64,000 nt of DNA from Micromonospora sp. ATCC 39149. GTDB taxonomy: Bacteria > Actinomycetota > Actinomycetes > Mycobacteriales > Micromonosporaceae. The stretch lies in the NCBI RefSeq assembly GCF_000158815.1, contig NZ_GG657738.1:2749866-2813865 (forward strand). Reading direction: 5' to 3'. The notes under the pieces are model-generated. The model was not told the DNA's origin. It searched no databases and saw only the letters and a list, made by a program, of their open reading frames with translations. Below, one piece after another: positions 54,369-62,844 of the stretch; positions within the stretch are counted from its first letter, which is position 1; the number at the start of each line of letters is the position of its first letter. The position numbers were made by a program, and so were the translations under genes.

Positions 54369-55127
54369 ATGAGCAGACTGCACGGCACGAAGGACTTCTG
54401 GATCGGCGCGTTGCGGGCTGAGGGGCCCGCGTTCGCCGCCGCCGTCGCGGACGCTCCCCCCGAGACACCCGTGCTCTCCTGCCCGGGCTGGACGGTCACC
54501 GACCTGACCCGGCACCTCGGCGAGGTCTACCACTGGGTGAACATCATCGTGACCGCCGGGGGCACCACCCGACCGGAGCGCCCCGAGCTGGGCGCGCTGG
54601 CCGCCGGGACGTCCGCGCTGGAGTTCTGGCAGCAGGAATACGGCCGGCTGATGGCGACCTTCGACAGCCTGGAGCCGGAGGCCCCGGCGTGGAACTGGGC
54701 GCCGCAGCCGAAGAAGGCCGGTTTCTGGCCGCGCCGAATGGCGCACGAGACGGCGGTGCACCGCTGGGACGCCCAGCTCGCCATCGCCGCCGGCGAGCCG
54801 ATCGAGGCCAAGCTCGCGGCCGACGGGGTGAGCGAGGTGCTGGACACCTGGCTGCCAGCCGGCAGGCGCACGGCCACCGGCCGGTGGCACGGGGTGGTGC
54901 ACCTGGCCGCGCCCGACGCGGGTCAGGACTGGTACCTGCGGCTGCGCGGCGAGGGGGTGGCGCTGCTGGACACCGACACCATCCTCGACCACGACAACCA
55001 CCACGCCCGGGCCGAGGTCACCGGCACGGCGAGCGACCTGCTGCTGGCGCTGATGGGCCGGGTCAGCTTCGACACCCTCGGCGTACGGGGCGACCGGGCC
55101 CTCCTCGACGGGCTCCGCACCGGCTGA
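54369..55127 (+). CDS. Mycothiol-dependent maleylpyruvate isomerase family protein
   Basis: A 252-residue DinB/MDMPI-type four-helix protein (TIGR03083-like): PVLSCPGWTVTDLTRHLGEVYHW, where His43-type residues bind zinc, MAHETAVHRWDAQLA with two more ligands, and a C-terminal MDMPI_C domain (about 160-250). Members use mycothiol for isomerisation or conjugation, fitting a genome with mshA. The precise reaction is unknown. ATG 54369 follows GGGAGGA. It is divergent from murB. Confidence 0.88.
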   Translation: MSRLHGTKDFWIGALRAEGPAFAAAVADAPPETPVLSCPGWTVTDLTRHLGEVYHWVNIIVTAGGTTRPERPELGALAAGTSALEFWQQEYGRLMATFDSLEPEAPAWNWAPQPKKAGFWPRRMAHETAVHRWDAQLAIAAGEPIEAKLAADGVSEVLDTWLPAGRRTATGRWHGVVHLAAPDAGQDWYLRLRGEGVALLDTDTILDHDNHHARAEVTGTASDLLLALMGRVSFDTLGVRGDRALLDGLRTG

Positions 55128-55248
55128 CCGCCCGCGCGACTCCCGCCCTCACGTGGCCTCTCGGCGTACCCGGGGGGCCACGCGTCGTCGTGCCGGCCGA
55201 CCCACGCGGGCGGGCCGTGCGCGACGGGGGCGCTGGTTAACTGGTTAA

Positions 55249-55293
55249 GAAGGGGCCCCTGCTCTACCGGATGCGTTAACAGGGGGCCCTTCC
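55249..55293 (+). repeat. Dispersed ~50-bp intergenic repeat, copy 2
   Basis: GAAGGGGCCCC-TGCTCTACCGGAT followed by GCGTTAACAGGGGGCCC-TTCC, between the MDMPI gene and the sugar ABC operon. It matches the copies at 43551 and 62783 in the same orientation. The left half is itself palindromic (GGGGCCCC). Confidence 0.85.
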
Positions 55294-55315
55294 ATAACGC
55301 ATCGAGGACGTTCTC

Positions 55316-55364
55316 TTGACATCTCCCGGACCAACGATCACTCTCTTGTGAGAGCGCTCTCTCA
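55316..55364 (+). promoter_or_regulatory. Promoter and LacI-type operator of the sugar ABC operon
   Basis: TTGACA at 55316-55321 is a consensus -35 element. GAGAGCGCTCTC at 55350-55361 is a perfect 12-bp palindrome flanked by T and T, close to the CebR/LacI operator TGGGAGCGCTCCCA of Streptomyces. It lies about 60 bases before the binding-protein gene, where bound repressor would block initiation. The LacI protein encoded at the end of the operon is the likely binder. Confidence 0.8.
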
Positions 55365-55421
55365 ACGGTTAAATCCCGTCCCCACCACCACCTGCAAGAC
55401 CTGAGAGGGGTCCAAGAACAG

Positions 55422-56726
55422 ATGGGTGTCTTTCCGCGCCGCCACCTCGCGGCCGTGGCCCTCGTCGCGGCCACCGCACTGCTCACCACCGCCGGCTGCG
55501 GCGGGGACGAGCCCGCCGAGGGCGGGCCGATCACGCTGACCGTCGACATCTTCGGCCAGATGGGCTACCAGGAACTCTACAAAGAATACATGGCGGCCCA
55601 CCCCAACGTGAAGATCGTCGAGCGGGGCACCGGCGGGACCCTCGACGAGTACTCGCCGAAGCTCACCCAGTGGCTCGCCGCCGGGAAGGGCGCCGGCGAC
55701 GTGGTCGCCATCGAGGAGGGCCTGCTCGTCGAGTACAAGGCCAACCCGCAGAACTTCGTCAACCTGCTCGACCACGGCGCGGCCGAACTCAAGGGCAACT
55801 TCCTGGACTGGAAGTGGGACCAGGGGCTGACCGCCGACGGCAAGCAGCTCATCGGCCTCGGCACCGACGTCGGCGGCATGGCGATGTGCTACCGCAGCGA
55901 CCTCTTCGCCAAGGCCGGGCTGCCGACCCAGCGCGACGAGGTGTCCAAGCTCTGGCCCACCTGGCAGGACTACATCGCCACCGGCGAGAAGTTCAAGGCC
56001 GCCAACACCGGGGCGTCGTTCCTGGACTCGGCGACCAACACCTTCAACACCATCGTGCTACAGACCGCCGGCAACGCGCAGGGCTACCACTACTACGACA
56101 CCGCCAACAACCTGGTGGTGGACAGCAACCCGGCCGTGCGGCAGGCCTGGGACACCACGATGGACATCCTCGACTCCGGCCTGTCCGGCAAGTACAGCTC
56201 CTGGTCCGAGGAGTGGGTGTCGGCGTTCAAGCAGGCCAAGTTCGCCACCATCGCCTGCCCGGCCTGGATGACCGGCGTCATCGAGGGCAACGCCGGCCCG
56301 GCCGCCAAGGGCAAGTGGGACATCGCCCAGGTGCCCGGCAACGGCGGCAACTGGGGCGGCTCCTTCCTCGCCGTGCCGAAGCAGAGCAAGCACCAGGCCG
56401 AGGCGATCGAGCTGGTGAAGTTCCTGACCAGCGCCAAGGGACAGATCGGGGCGTTCAAGGCCAAGGGGCCGCTGCCGTCCAACCCGCAGGCGCTGGACGA
56501 CCCGGCGGTGGCCGATTCGACGAACGCGTACTTCTCCGACGCCCCCGTCGGCAAGATCTTCGCGGCGGGCGCGAAGAGCCTCAAGCCGGTCTACATGGGC
56601 CCGAAGAACCAGGCCGTCCGCACCGAGGTGGAGAACGCGGTCCGCACCGTCGACCTCGGCCAGCGCAGCCCCGAGCAGGCATGGGCCGACGCGGTGAACA
56701 ACGCCAAGAAGGCTGCCGCCAAGTAA
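55422..56726 (+). CDS. Sugar ABC transporter substrate-binding lipoprotein (CebE-like)
   Basis: A 434-residue family 1 extracellular solute-binding protein with a lipoprotein signal (ALVAATALLTTAGC, lipidated Cys about residue 26). The binding fold begins ITLTVDIFGQMGYQELYKEYMAAHPNVKIV; GTDVGGMAMCYRSDLFAKAGLP, SATNTFNTIVLQTAG and WGGSFLAVPKQSKHQAEAIELVKFL are typical. The operon context with GH1 beta-glucosidase suggests cellobiose or another beta-glucoside. No ATPase is encoded here; such systems use a shared MsiK ATPase elsewhere. Confidence 0.92.
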   Translation: MGVFPRRHLAAVALVAATALLTTAGCGGDEPAEGGPITLTVDIFGQMGYQELYKEYMAAHPNVKIVERGTGGTLDEYSPKLTQWLAAGKGAGDVVAIEEGLLVEYKANPQNFVNLLDHGAAELKGNFLDWKWDQGLTADGKQLIGLGTDVGGMAMCYRSDLFAKAGLPTQRDEVSKLWPTWQDYIATGEKFKAANTGASFLDSATNTFNTIVLQTAGNAQGYHYYDTANNLVVDSNPAVRQAWDTTMDILDSGLSGKYSSWSEEWVSAFKQAKFATIACPAWMTGVIEGNAGPAAKGKWDIAQVPGNGGNWGGSFLAVPKQSKHQAEAIELVKFLTSAKGQIGAFKAKGPLPSNPQALDDPAVADSTNAYFSDAPVGKIFAAGAKSLKPVYMGPKNQAVRTEVENAVRTVDLGQRSPEQAWADAVNNAKKAAAK

Positions 56727-56809
56727 GCCGGCGCGGGCGCGCGGGCGGCGCTCCGGTACGCCGGGGTGCCGCCCGCGCCGCGCAGAAAGCGGAAAGGAGT
56801 GACCGGGCC

Positions 56810-57826
56810 ATGAGCGTCCAGCTCGACGCCCGGCCGCCGGTGAGACCGGCGGTCCGGGGCAGCGCCCGCCAGTTGTGGGAGTACCGGCTCAGCCGGCTCG
56901 ACGAGAAGTACTCCCCCTACCTCTACATCGCCCCGTTCTTCCTGCTCTTTGGCGTCTTCGGGGCGTACCCGCTGGCGTACACGTTCTGGGTGTCTCTGCA
57001 CGACTGGGACCTGCTCGCCACGGAACACCAGTTCGTCGGCGGGGAGAACTACAGCCGGCTGCTGGCCGACCCCGACTTCTGGCACTCGCTGACCAACACC
57101 CTCGGCATCTTCGTCATCTCGACCGTGCCGCAGTTGCTGGGCGCGCTCTGGCTGGCCAGCCTGCTCAACCGGCGGCTGCGGGCCCGGACCACCTGGCGGA
57201 TGGCGGTGCTGGTGCCGAACGTCACCTCGACCGCCGCCGTGGCGATCGTCTTCGGCGTGCTGTTCGGCCGGCAGTTCGGCATGATCAACTGGCTGCTCGA
57301 CCTGGTCGGCGTCGGCGCGATCGACTGGAAGGCCAACCGGTTCGCCTCCTGGGTGGCCATCTCCGCCATGGTCGACTGGCGGTGGACCGGGTACAACGCG
57401 CTGATCTTCCTGGCCGCCATGCAGGCCATCCCCCGCGACCTGTACGAGTCGGCGGCGATCGACGGGGCCAGCCGGGCCCGGCAGTTCTGGTCGATCACCG
57501 TGCCCCTGCTCAAGCCGACGATCATCTTCGCGGTGATCGTCTCGACCATCGGCGGTCTCCAGCTCTTCACCGAGCCCCGGATGTTCCACTCCGGAACCAA
57601 CCCGATCCGGGGCGGGTCGCTGCGCGAGTCGCAGACGATGACCATGTACATGTTCGAGAACGCCTTCGCGCCGCACTACAACTTCGGCTACGGCTCGGCG
57701 GTCGCCTGGCTGCTGTTCGCCCTGATCGCGATCGTCGCGGCGATCAACGTCGTGGTCCTGCGCCGGCTCGGCGGCGTTGACCGGCCGACACGGACCCGCC
57801 GGCCCCGCAAGGAGCGCTCCCGATGA
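56810..57826 (+). CDS. Sugar ABC transporter permease (CebF/MalF-like)
   Basis: A 338-residue inner-membrane permease with six predicted helices, starting YIAPFFLLFGVFGAYPLAYTF, and the cytosolic EAA loop YESAAIDGASRARQFWSITVPLLKP that docks to the ATPase. ATG 56810 follows AAAGGAG by about 10 bases. Its stop overlaps the start of the next permease by 4 bases. It forms the translocation channel with that protein. Confidence 0.93.
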   Translation: MSVQLDARPPVRPAVRGSARQLWEYRLSRLDEKYSPYLYIAPFFLLFGVFGAYPLAYTFWVSLHDWDLLATEHQFVGGENYSRLLADPDFWHSLTNTLGIFVISTVPQLLGALWLASLLNRRLRARTTWRMAVLVPNVTSTAAVAIVFGVLFGRQFGMINWLLDLVGVGAIDWKANRFASWVAISAMVDWRWTGYNALIFLAAMQAIPRDLYESAAIDGASRARQFWSITVPLLKPTIIFAVIVSTIGGLQLFTEPRMFHSGTNPIRGGSLRESQTMTMYMFENAFAPHYNFGYGSAVAWLLFALIAIVAAINVVVLRRLGGVDRPTRTRRPRKERSR

Positions 57827-58656
57827 ACCGACTCTGGTCCGCCAACCGGCTCACGTACGCCGCCCTGGCCGTCACCGCCCTGCTGTCGGTCTTCCCGATC
57901 TACTGGATGTTCGTGGTGGCCAGTCGGTCCAGCGACGCGATGGGCCAGATACCGCCGCCGGTCACCCCCGGCGGCAACCTGGGCGCGAACATCTCCCGGT
58001 TGTTCGCCAACACCGACGCGTACTTCCTCACCGGCCTGATCAACTCGGCGATCGTGGCGGTCACGGTCACCGTCTCGGTGGTCTTCTTCTCCACCCTGGC
58101 CGGGTTCGCCTTCGCCAAACTGCGGTTCCAGGGCCGCAACGCGCTGCTGCTGGTGATCATCGCGACGATGATGGTCCCCACCCAGCTCGGGGTGATCCCG
58201 CTGTACCTGCTGATGACGAAGTTGAACTGGAACGACCGGCTGCCGGCCGTGATCGTCCCGGCGCTGGTCACCGGGTTCGGGGTGTTCATGATGCGCCAGT
58301 ACGCCAGCCAGGCGGTCAGCACCGAACTGATCGAGGCCGCCCGGATCGACGGCTGCGGCACCGCGCGGATCTACTGGAACGTGGTACTGCCGGCGCTGCG
58401 CCCGGCCGCCGCCGTCCTCGGCCTGCTGACGTTCATGACGACCTGGAACGACTTCCTCTGGCCTTACGCTGTCCTCAACGACCCGGAGAACCCGACCGTG
58501 CAGCTGTCCCTGCGGGCGCTGTCGGATGGCTACTACCAGGACATGTCGCAGGTCTTCACCGGCACGGCCATCGCGACCCTGCCTCTTCTGCTGGTCTTCG
58601 TCCTGTTCGGCCGCCAGATCATCGGCGGAATCATGGAAGGCGCGGTCAAGGCGTGA
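57823..58656 (+). CDS. Sugar ABC transporter permease (CebG/MalG-like)
   Basis: A 277-residue permease with six helices and the EAA loop LIEAARIDGCGTARIYWNVVLPALRP. It pairs with the preceding permease. Its ATG sits in the ATGA overlap. FSTLAGFAFAKLRFQGRNALL and the C-terminal VLFGRQIIGGIMEGAVKA are typical of the MalG group. Confidence 0.93.
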   Translation: MNRLWSANRLTYAALAVTALLSVFPIYWMFVVASRSSDAMGQIPPPVTPGGNLGANISRLFANTDAYFLTGLINSAIVAVTVTVSVVFFSTLAGFAFAKLRFQGRNALLLVIIATMMVPTQLGVIPLYLLMTKLNWNDRLPAVIVPALVTGFGVFMMRQYASQAVSTELIEAARIDGCGTARIYWNVVLPALRPAAAVLGLLTFMTTWNDFLWPYAVLNDPENPTVQLSLRALSDGYYQDMSQVFTGTAIATLPLLLVFVLFGRQIIGGIMEGAVKA

Positions 58657-58714
58657 GCGCGAGGAGTGAGCCGACCCTGCGAGCCCCGCAGTCGCGAACG
58701 AAAGAGGGTAGGGC

Positions 58715-60094
58715 GTGAGCGAGCTTCGATTCCCCGACAACTTCGTCTGGGGCGCGGCCACCGCCGCGTACCAGATCGAGGGCGCGGCCCGCGACGACGG
58801 TCGCGGCCCGTCGATCTGGGACACCTTCAGCCGTACGCCGGGCCGGGTCCACGCCGGCCACACCGGCGACGTCGCCTGCGACCACTACCACCGGTACGCC
58901 GACGACGTGGCCCTGATGGCGGAGCTGGGACTGAAGGCGTACCGGTTCTCGATCGCCTGGCCTCGGATCCAGCCGGACGGCACCGGGCCGGTCGAGCCGC
59001 GCGGGCTGGACTTCTACGACCGGCTCACCGACGCGCTGCTCGACCGGGGCATCGACCCGATCGTCACGCTCTACCACTGGGACCTGCCGCAAACCCTGGA
59101 GGATCGGGGCGGCTGGACGAACCGGGAGACCGCCGAGCACTTCGCCGCGTACGCGGCGGCCGTGCACGGCCGGCTCGGCGACCGGATCCGCACGTGGACC
59201 ACGCTCAACGAGCCGTGGTGCTCGGCCTACCTCGGGTACGGCAACGGGTTGCACGCCCCCGGCGTACGGGACGCGGGCGCGGCCTTCGCCGCCGTACACC
59301 ATCTGCTGCTCGGGCACGGCTTGGCGGCCCGGGCGCTGCGCGCGGGCGGCGCGGAGGTCGTCGGGATCACCCTGAACCCGGCGGAGGTGCAGCCGGCGGA
59401 CCCGGACAGCGCGGCGGACGCGGCGGCGGTCCGGCTGGTCGACGGGTTGCAGAACCGGATCTTCCTGGACCCGCTGACCGGTGCCGGGTACCCCGCCGAC
59501 GTGCTGGAGCACGTGTCCCGGATGGTCGAGCCGACGTTCGTCCGGGACGGGGACGAGAAGCTGATCGCCGCGCCGATCGACCTGCTCGGCATCAACTACT
59601 ACGCCCCGACGTACGTGGCCGGGCGGCCGGACGGGGCGGGCGGCAGCGCGTACCCGGGCACCGAGGGGGCGGTGGAGTTCCTGCCGGCGACCGGGCCGCG
59701 CAGCGACATGGGCTGGGCGATCGAGCCGGCCGGGCTGGGCCGGCTGCTGGACCGGTTCGCCGCCGACTACCCGGGCCTGCCGCTGATGATCACCGAGAAC
59801 GGCGGCGCGTTCCCGGACCGGGTGATCGAGGACGGGCCCGACTCGACCGGCCGGGTGGCCGACGCCGACCGGATCGACTACCTCGACGGGCACCTTCGGG
59901 CGGCGCACGCGGCCATCGGCCGAGGGGTTGACCTGCGCGGCTATCTCGTATGGTCGTTGCTGGACAACTTCGAGTGGGCCGAGGGGTACCGCAAGCGGTT
60001 CGGAATCGTTCACGTCGACTACCTGACCCAGCGGCGCACACCGAAGGCCAGTGCCCGGTGGTACCAGGAGGTGATCTCCCGGAACGGGCTGTGA
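58715..60094 (+). CDS. GH1 beta-glucosidase (BglC-like)
   Basis: A 459-residue family 1 glycoside hydrolase with no signal peptide, so cytosolic. The acid/base is Glu166 (TLNEPW) and the nucleophile Glu361 (MITENGG); FVWGAATAAYQIEG at the N-terminus and the aglycone-side WSLLDNFEWAEGY are conserved. It would hydrolyse imported cellobiose or beta-glucosides to glucose. GTG 58715 is the start. It lies downstream of the transporter genes in the same operon, the arrangement of ceb-bglC loci in Streptomyces. Confidence 0.95.
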   Translation: MSELRFPDNFVWGAATAAYQIEGAARDDGRGPSIWDTFSRTPGRVHAGHTGDVACDHYHRYADDVALMAELGLKAYRFSIAWPRIQPDGTGPVEPRGLDFYDRLTDALLDRGIDPIVTLYHWDLPQTLEDRGGWTNRETAEHFAAYAAAVHGRLGDRIRTWTTLNEPWCSAYLGYGNGLHAPGVRDAGAAFAAVHHLLLGHGLAARALRAGGAEVVGITLNPAEVQPADPDSAADAAAVRLVDGLQNRIFLDPLTGAGYPADVLEHVSRMVEPTFVRDGDEKLIAAPIDLLGINYYAPTYVAGRPDGAGGSAYPGTEGAVEFLPATGPRSDMGWAIEPAGLGRLLDRFAADYPGLPLMITENGGAFPDRVIEDGPDSTGRVADADRIDYLDGHLRAAHAAIGRGVDLRGYLVWSLLDNFEWAEGYRKRFGIVHVDYLTQRRTPKASARWYQEVISRNGL

Positions 60095-60113
60095 CGAGGT
60101 AGCGAGCGCTTCG

Positions 60114-61121
60114 ATGACCAAAACCCAGCGACCGACCCTGGAGGCGGTGGCCCGGCAGGCCGGCGTCTCCCGGGCGACCGTGTCCCGGGTGGTGAACGGC
60201 TCCACCACCGTCGCCGAACCGATCCGGGAGGCGGTCCGCCGGGCCGTGGCCGAGCTGGGGTACGTGCCGAACCTGGCCGCCCGCAGCCTGGTCACCCAGC
60301 GGACCGACTCGGTCGCCCTGGTCCTGCCCGAGGAGGCCACCCGGGTCTTCTCCGACGACCAGGTGTTCCCGAGCATCATCCGGGGGGTCGCGCAGGAGTT
60401 GGAGGCGGCCGACAAGCAGCTCGTGCTGATGCTCGCCGGTTCGCCCGCCGGGCACGCCCGGGTGGAGCGGTACACCACCGGTCGGCACGTCGACGGGGTC
60501 GTCTTCGCCTCGCTGCACGGCGCCGACCCGCTGCCGGCGAAGCTCGCCCGGATCGGCATCCCGGTGGTGTGCAGCGGCCGGCTCCTCAGCGACGTCGGCG
60601 TGCCGTACGTCGAAGTCGACCATGTCGGCGGGGTGACCCGGGCGGTGCGGCACCTGCTCGACTCGGGGCGGCGGCGCATCGCCACCATCGCCGGTCCGCA
60701 GGACATGTTCGCCGGGGTGGAACGGCTGGTCGGGTACCGGGCCGCGATCGCCGAGGCGGGGCTGCCGGAGCGGGTGGCGTACGGGGACTTCACCCGCGAG
60801 TCGGGGGCGGCGGCCATGCGGCAGCTCCTCGATGCCCACCCCGGCCTGGACGCGGTCCTCGCCGCGTCCGACCTGATGGCGCACGGCGCCATGCGTACGC
60901 TGCGCGAGGCGGGGCGGCGGGTGCCCGCCGACGTGGCAGTGATCGGGTTCGACGACATCGAGACGGCCGCGTACACCGACCCGCCGCTGACCACCGTGCG
61001 GCAGCCGATAGTCGACCTGGGCCGGAAGGCCACCCGCCAGCTGCTGCGGATCGCGGCCGGCGAGGACGTCGAGCCGGGCCTCGTGCTGCCCACAGAGCTG
61101 GTGCTGCGCGCCTCGGCGTAA
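60114..61121 (+). CDS. LacI-family transcriptional repressor (CebR-like)
   Basis: A 335-residue repressor: LacI HTH (about 8-55, TLEAVARQAGVSRATVSRVVNGS and hinge LGYVPNLAARSLVTQRT) plus a periplasmic-binding-type ligand domain (about 65-330). It is the last gene of the sugar operon, 19 bases after the glucosidase, and likely represses it through the GAGAGCGCTCTC site; a weaker AGCGCT core sits just before its own start. The inducer is probably the imported disaccharide. Confidence 0.92.
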   Translation: MTKTQRPTLEAVARQAGVSRATVSRVVNGSTTVAEPIREAVRRAVAELGYVPNLAARSLVTQRTDSVALVLPEEATRVFSDDQVFPSIIRGVAQELEAADKQLVLMLAGSPAGHARVERYTTGRHVDGVVFASLHGADPLPAKLARIGIPVVCSGRLLSDVGVPYVEVDHVGGVTRAVRHLLDSGRRRIATIAGPQDMFAGVERLVGYRAAIAEAGLPERVAYGDFTRESGAAAMRQLLDAHPGLDAVLAASDLMAHGAMRTLREAGRRVPADVAVIGFDDIETAAYTDPPLTTVRQPIVDLGRKATRQLLRIAAGEDVEPGLVLPTELVLRASA

Positions 61122-61171
61122 GGAGGGGCCCCTTGTTAACGCCTACGGTAGAGAGGGGTCCCCTTCTCACC
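61121..61171 (-). repeat. Dispersed ~50-bp intergenic repeat, copy 3 (inverted)
   Basis: On the minus strand it reads GGTGAGAAGGGG-ACCCCTCTCTACCG, then AGGCGTTAACAAGGGGCCCC, matching the other copies almost base for base. It overlaps the last base of the lacI stop codon. The two halves can each form hairpins (GAGAGGGG/CCCCTTCTC and GGGGCCCC), so it could act as terminator here. Confidence 0.85.
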
Positions 61172-61226
61172 ACCTCCAGCGGGGCGGCACCCTGACGGCT
61201 ACGAGTTCACAGGGCTAGGAGCCCGC

Positions 61227-61757
61227 TCAGGCCGATGGCGTCGCAGACGCCGGGCATACCCGCGCGAGCACGAAGGATCCGGCGTCCTCGGCGAGGACGG
61301 CCGACCCGCCCACCAGGGTCCAGCCTGCGGGCAGGCGCAGCCACGCCACGTCGGCACCGGCGTCGTCGACGACGAGCGCGCCGCCCTCGGTGGGCACGGT
61401 GAGGGCCACGCGCTCCCGGTTCGGGGTGACGAACTCGGGCGTCACGGTGACGAACCGGGCCCCGGTCGCGCCGGCCGGCAGCCCGAACACCCACACGTCC
61501 TCGTCGGGATAGGGCCCGCCGCCCAGCGCTGCGGCGCAGGCCGGCTCGCGCGCCGCCGCGGGAAGCGGCGCGTCGGCGGGGTCCAACCGGATCGTCGTAC
61601 GCGGGCCCGCTGGCGGCGGCGCGGGCGGTCCGCCGGCCGGGGGCGGGGTGGGCCGGACCTCGCGCCGGGGCAGGTCCGGGGCGAGGCCCGCGATCCCGAG
61701 CACCGTCAGGCAGGCCGTGGTCGCCGAGACCGCGAACCTGAACCGGGCAGCTTCCAC
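61227..61757 (-). CDS. Exported hypothetical protein
   Basis: A 176-residue protein with an N-terminal hydrophobic signal or anchor (FRFAVSATTACLTVLGIAGLA), a Pro-rich linker (about 30-60) and a small C-terminal domain of about 110 residues rich in Val, Gly and Ala. It contains two cysteines in that domain (REPACAAALGG and ARVCPAS) that could form a disulfide. No family is recognised. GTG 61757 has GGGAG 8 bases upstream; GTG 61766 is an alternative. It follows the EI24 gene on the same strand but with its own likely promoter (GGTGCAA repeats upstream). Confidence 0.65.
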   Translation of the reverse strand: MEAARFRFAVSATTACLTVLGIAGLAPDLPRREVRPTPPPAGGPPAPPPAGPRTTIRLDPADAPLPAAAREPACAAALGGGPYPDEDVWVFGLPAGATGARFVTVTPEFVTPNRERVALTVPTEGGALVVDDAGADVAWLRLPAGWTLVGGSAVLAEDAGSFVLARVCPASATPSA

Positions 61758-61855
61758 GCCACGCACTCCCGAGCTATTGCACCTTTTGCACCATTCAGGA
61801 TAGGTGCTCGCGCCGTCGGTGACCGCCGGATGGTCCAGCTCAGTGCTACCCCAGC

Positions 61856-62725
61856 TCAGCGCTCCCCGGCGGACCGACGCGATGGCTCCTCGGTGGGCTG
61901 ACCCAGCTCGGTGGGCTGACCCAGCTCGATGGACTGGCCCAGCTCGATGGACTGGCCCAGGGAGCGGCGGGTGAGCAGGGTCGCGCCGGCGACCGCCGCC
62001 GGCATGATCAGCACCGCGCCGAGCGGGATCAGGAAGCACCCGAAGACGGCCACCCCGAAGCCCAGCGTGGTGGCCCGGTCGGCCTTCAGCAGCGACCGGC
62101 GGTCGGGCAGCCGCATTCCGCGCCGGTAGAAGGGTGCCCCCGCCAGCTCCAGCGCGAGAAACCAGCCGCCCACCATCGCCCCGATCACCGGTACGACGGT
62201 CTGGCCGACCACCGGGATCAAGCCGGCCACGAGGAGCGGGACGCCGACGAGCGCGGAGATCGCCACCAGTCGCAGCGAATCGACCACGCTCCGACGCAGC
62301 GACGCCCAGAACGGCACCTCCACCGCGCCGGGCGTGCCACCGTAGCGCTCCTCGACCCGCTCGGAGATCTTCTCGTAGAACGGGTCGCCGATGGCCAGGG
62401 TCACGGCGGTGAAGGTGAGCACCCCGAGCAGCCCGCCGACCCCGAGGAAGGCCAGGCCGGCGATCGCCCGGACGAGGCTGCGGGCGGTGCCGGACCAGTC
62501 GTCGGCGAACGGGGTGACCAGCGCGGCAAGGTCGTCCACGAAGTACACGAGGGTGGCGAAGGCGGCCACGAAGAGCGTCCCCGAGATCAGCGCCGGCACG
62601 ATGCCGAGCAGCATCAGGCCGGGGCTGCGGACGTACAGGCCGATGCCGCGCAGGAGCAGCCCGACCCCGGCGAGGAAGCGGCCGACGACGCCGGTCACCG
62701 GCGCGGCGATGCTGGGTACGTTCAC
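61856..62725 (-). CDS. EI24/CysZ-like integral membrane protein
   Basis: A 289-residue EI24-domain protein with about six membrane segments (MLLGIVPALISGTLFVAAFATLVYFV, AIAGLAFLGVGGLLGVLTFTAVTLA, AISALVGVPLLVAGLIPVVG and VAVFGCFLIPLGAVLIMPAAVAGATLL). CysZ relatives carry sulfate into cells; actinobacterial members are uncharacterised. The conserved GDPFYEKISERVEERYGG loop is present. The cytosolic C-terminus ends in four imperfect LGQS/PIE-type repeats. It is divergent from the WYL regulator. Confidence 0.87.
   Translation of the reverse strand: MNVPSIAAPVTGVVGRFLAGVGLLLRGIGLYVRSPGLMLLGIVPALISGTLFVAAFATLVYFVDDLAALVTPFADDWSGTARSLVRAIAGLAFLGVGGLLGVLTFTAVTLAIGDPFYEKISERVEERYGGTPGAVEVPFWASLRRSVVDSLRLVAISALVGVPLLVAGLIPVVGQTVVPVIGAMVGGWFLALELAGAPFYRRGMRLPDRRSLLKADRATTLGFGVAVFGCFLIPLGAVLIMPAAVAGATLLTRRSLGQSIELGQSIELGQPTELGQPTEEPSRRSAGER
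61891..61962. repeat. Four 18-bp tandem repeats at the 3' end of the EI24 gene
   Basis: Units begin at 61891, 61909, 61927 and 61945; the first two are identical and the last two nearly so. They encode the repeated LGQSIE/LGQPTE tail. Related CCAGCTCAG segments continue past the stop codon (61832-61860), so the repeat extends beyond the gene. Confidence 0.85.
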
Positions 62726-62782
62726 GACCGCTGAGCCTAACGCCGGCCGACCGGCTCGGCCGGCACCCCGGCAGCAGGGCGG

Positions 62783-62831
62783 GTGAGAAGGTTCCCTGCT
62801 ATACGCAGGCGTTAACAGGGGGCCCTTCCTT
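62783..62831 (+). repeat. Dispersed ~50-bp intergenic repeat, copy 4
   Basis: GTGAGAAGGTTCCCTGCTATAC, then GCAGGCGTTAACAGGGGGCC and CTTCCTT. It lies between the divergent EI24 and WYL genes, so it cannot serve only as a terminator. Its TTAACA lies 15 bases before CACAAT and could contribute a -35 element to the WYL gene promoter. Confidence 0.85.
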
Positions 62832-62844
62832 GCACAATGGGCGG

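Noticed and set aside
60100..60113. Second LacI operator in front of the lacI gene
   Set aside because: Only the 6-bp AGCGCT core is palindromic; the flanks do not pair, so it is not listed as a site.
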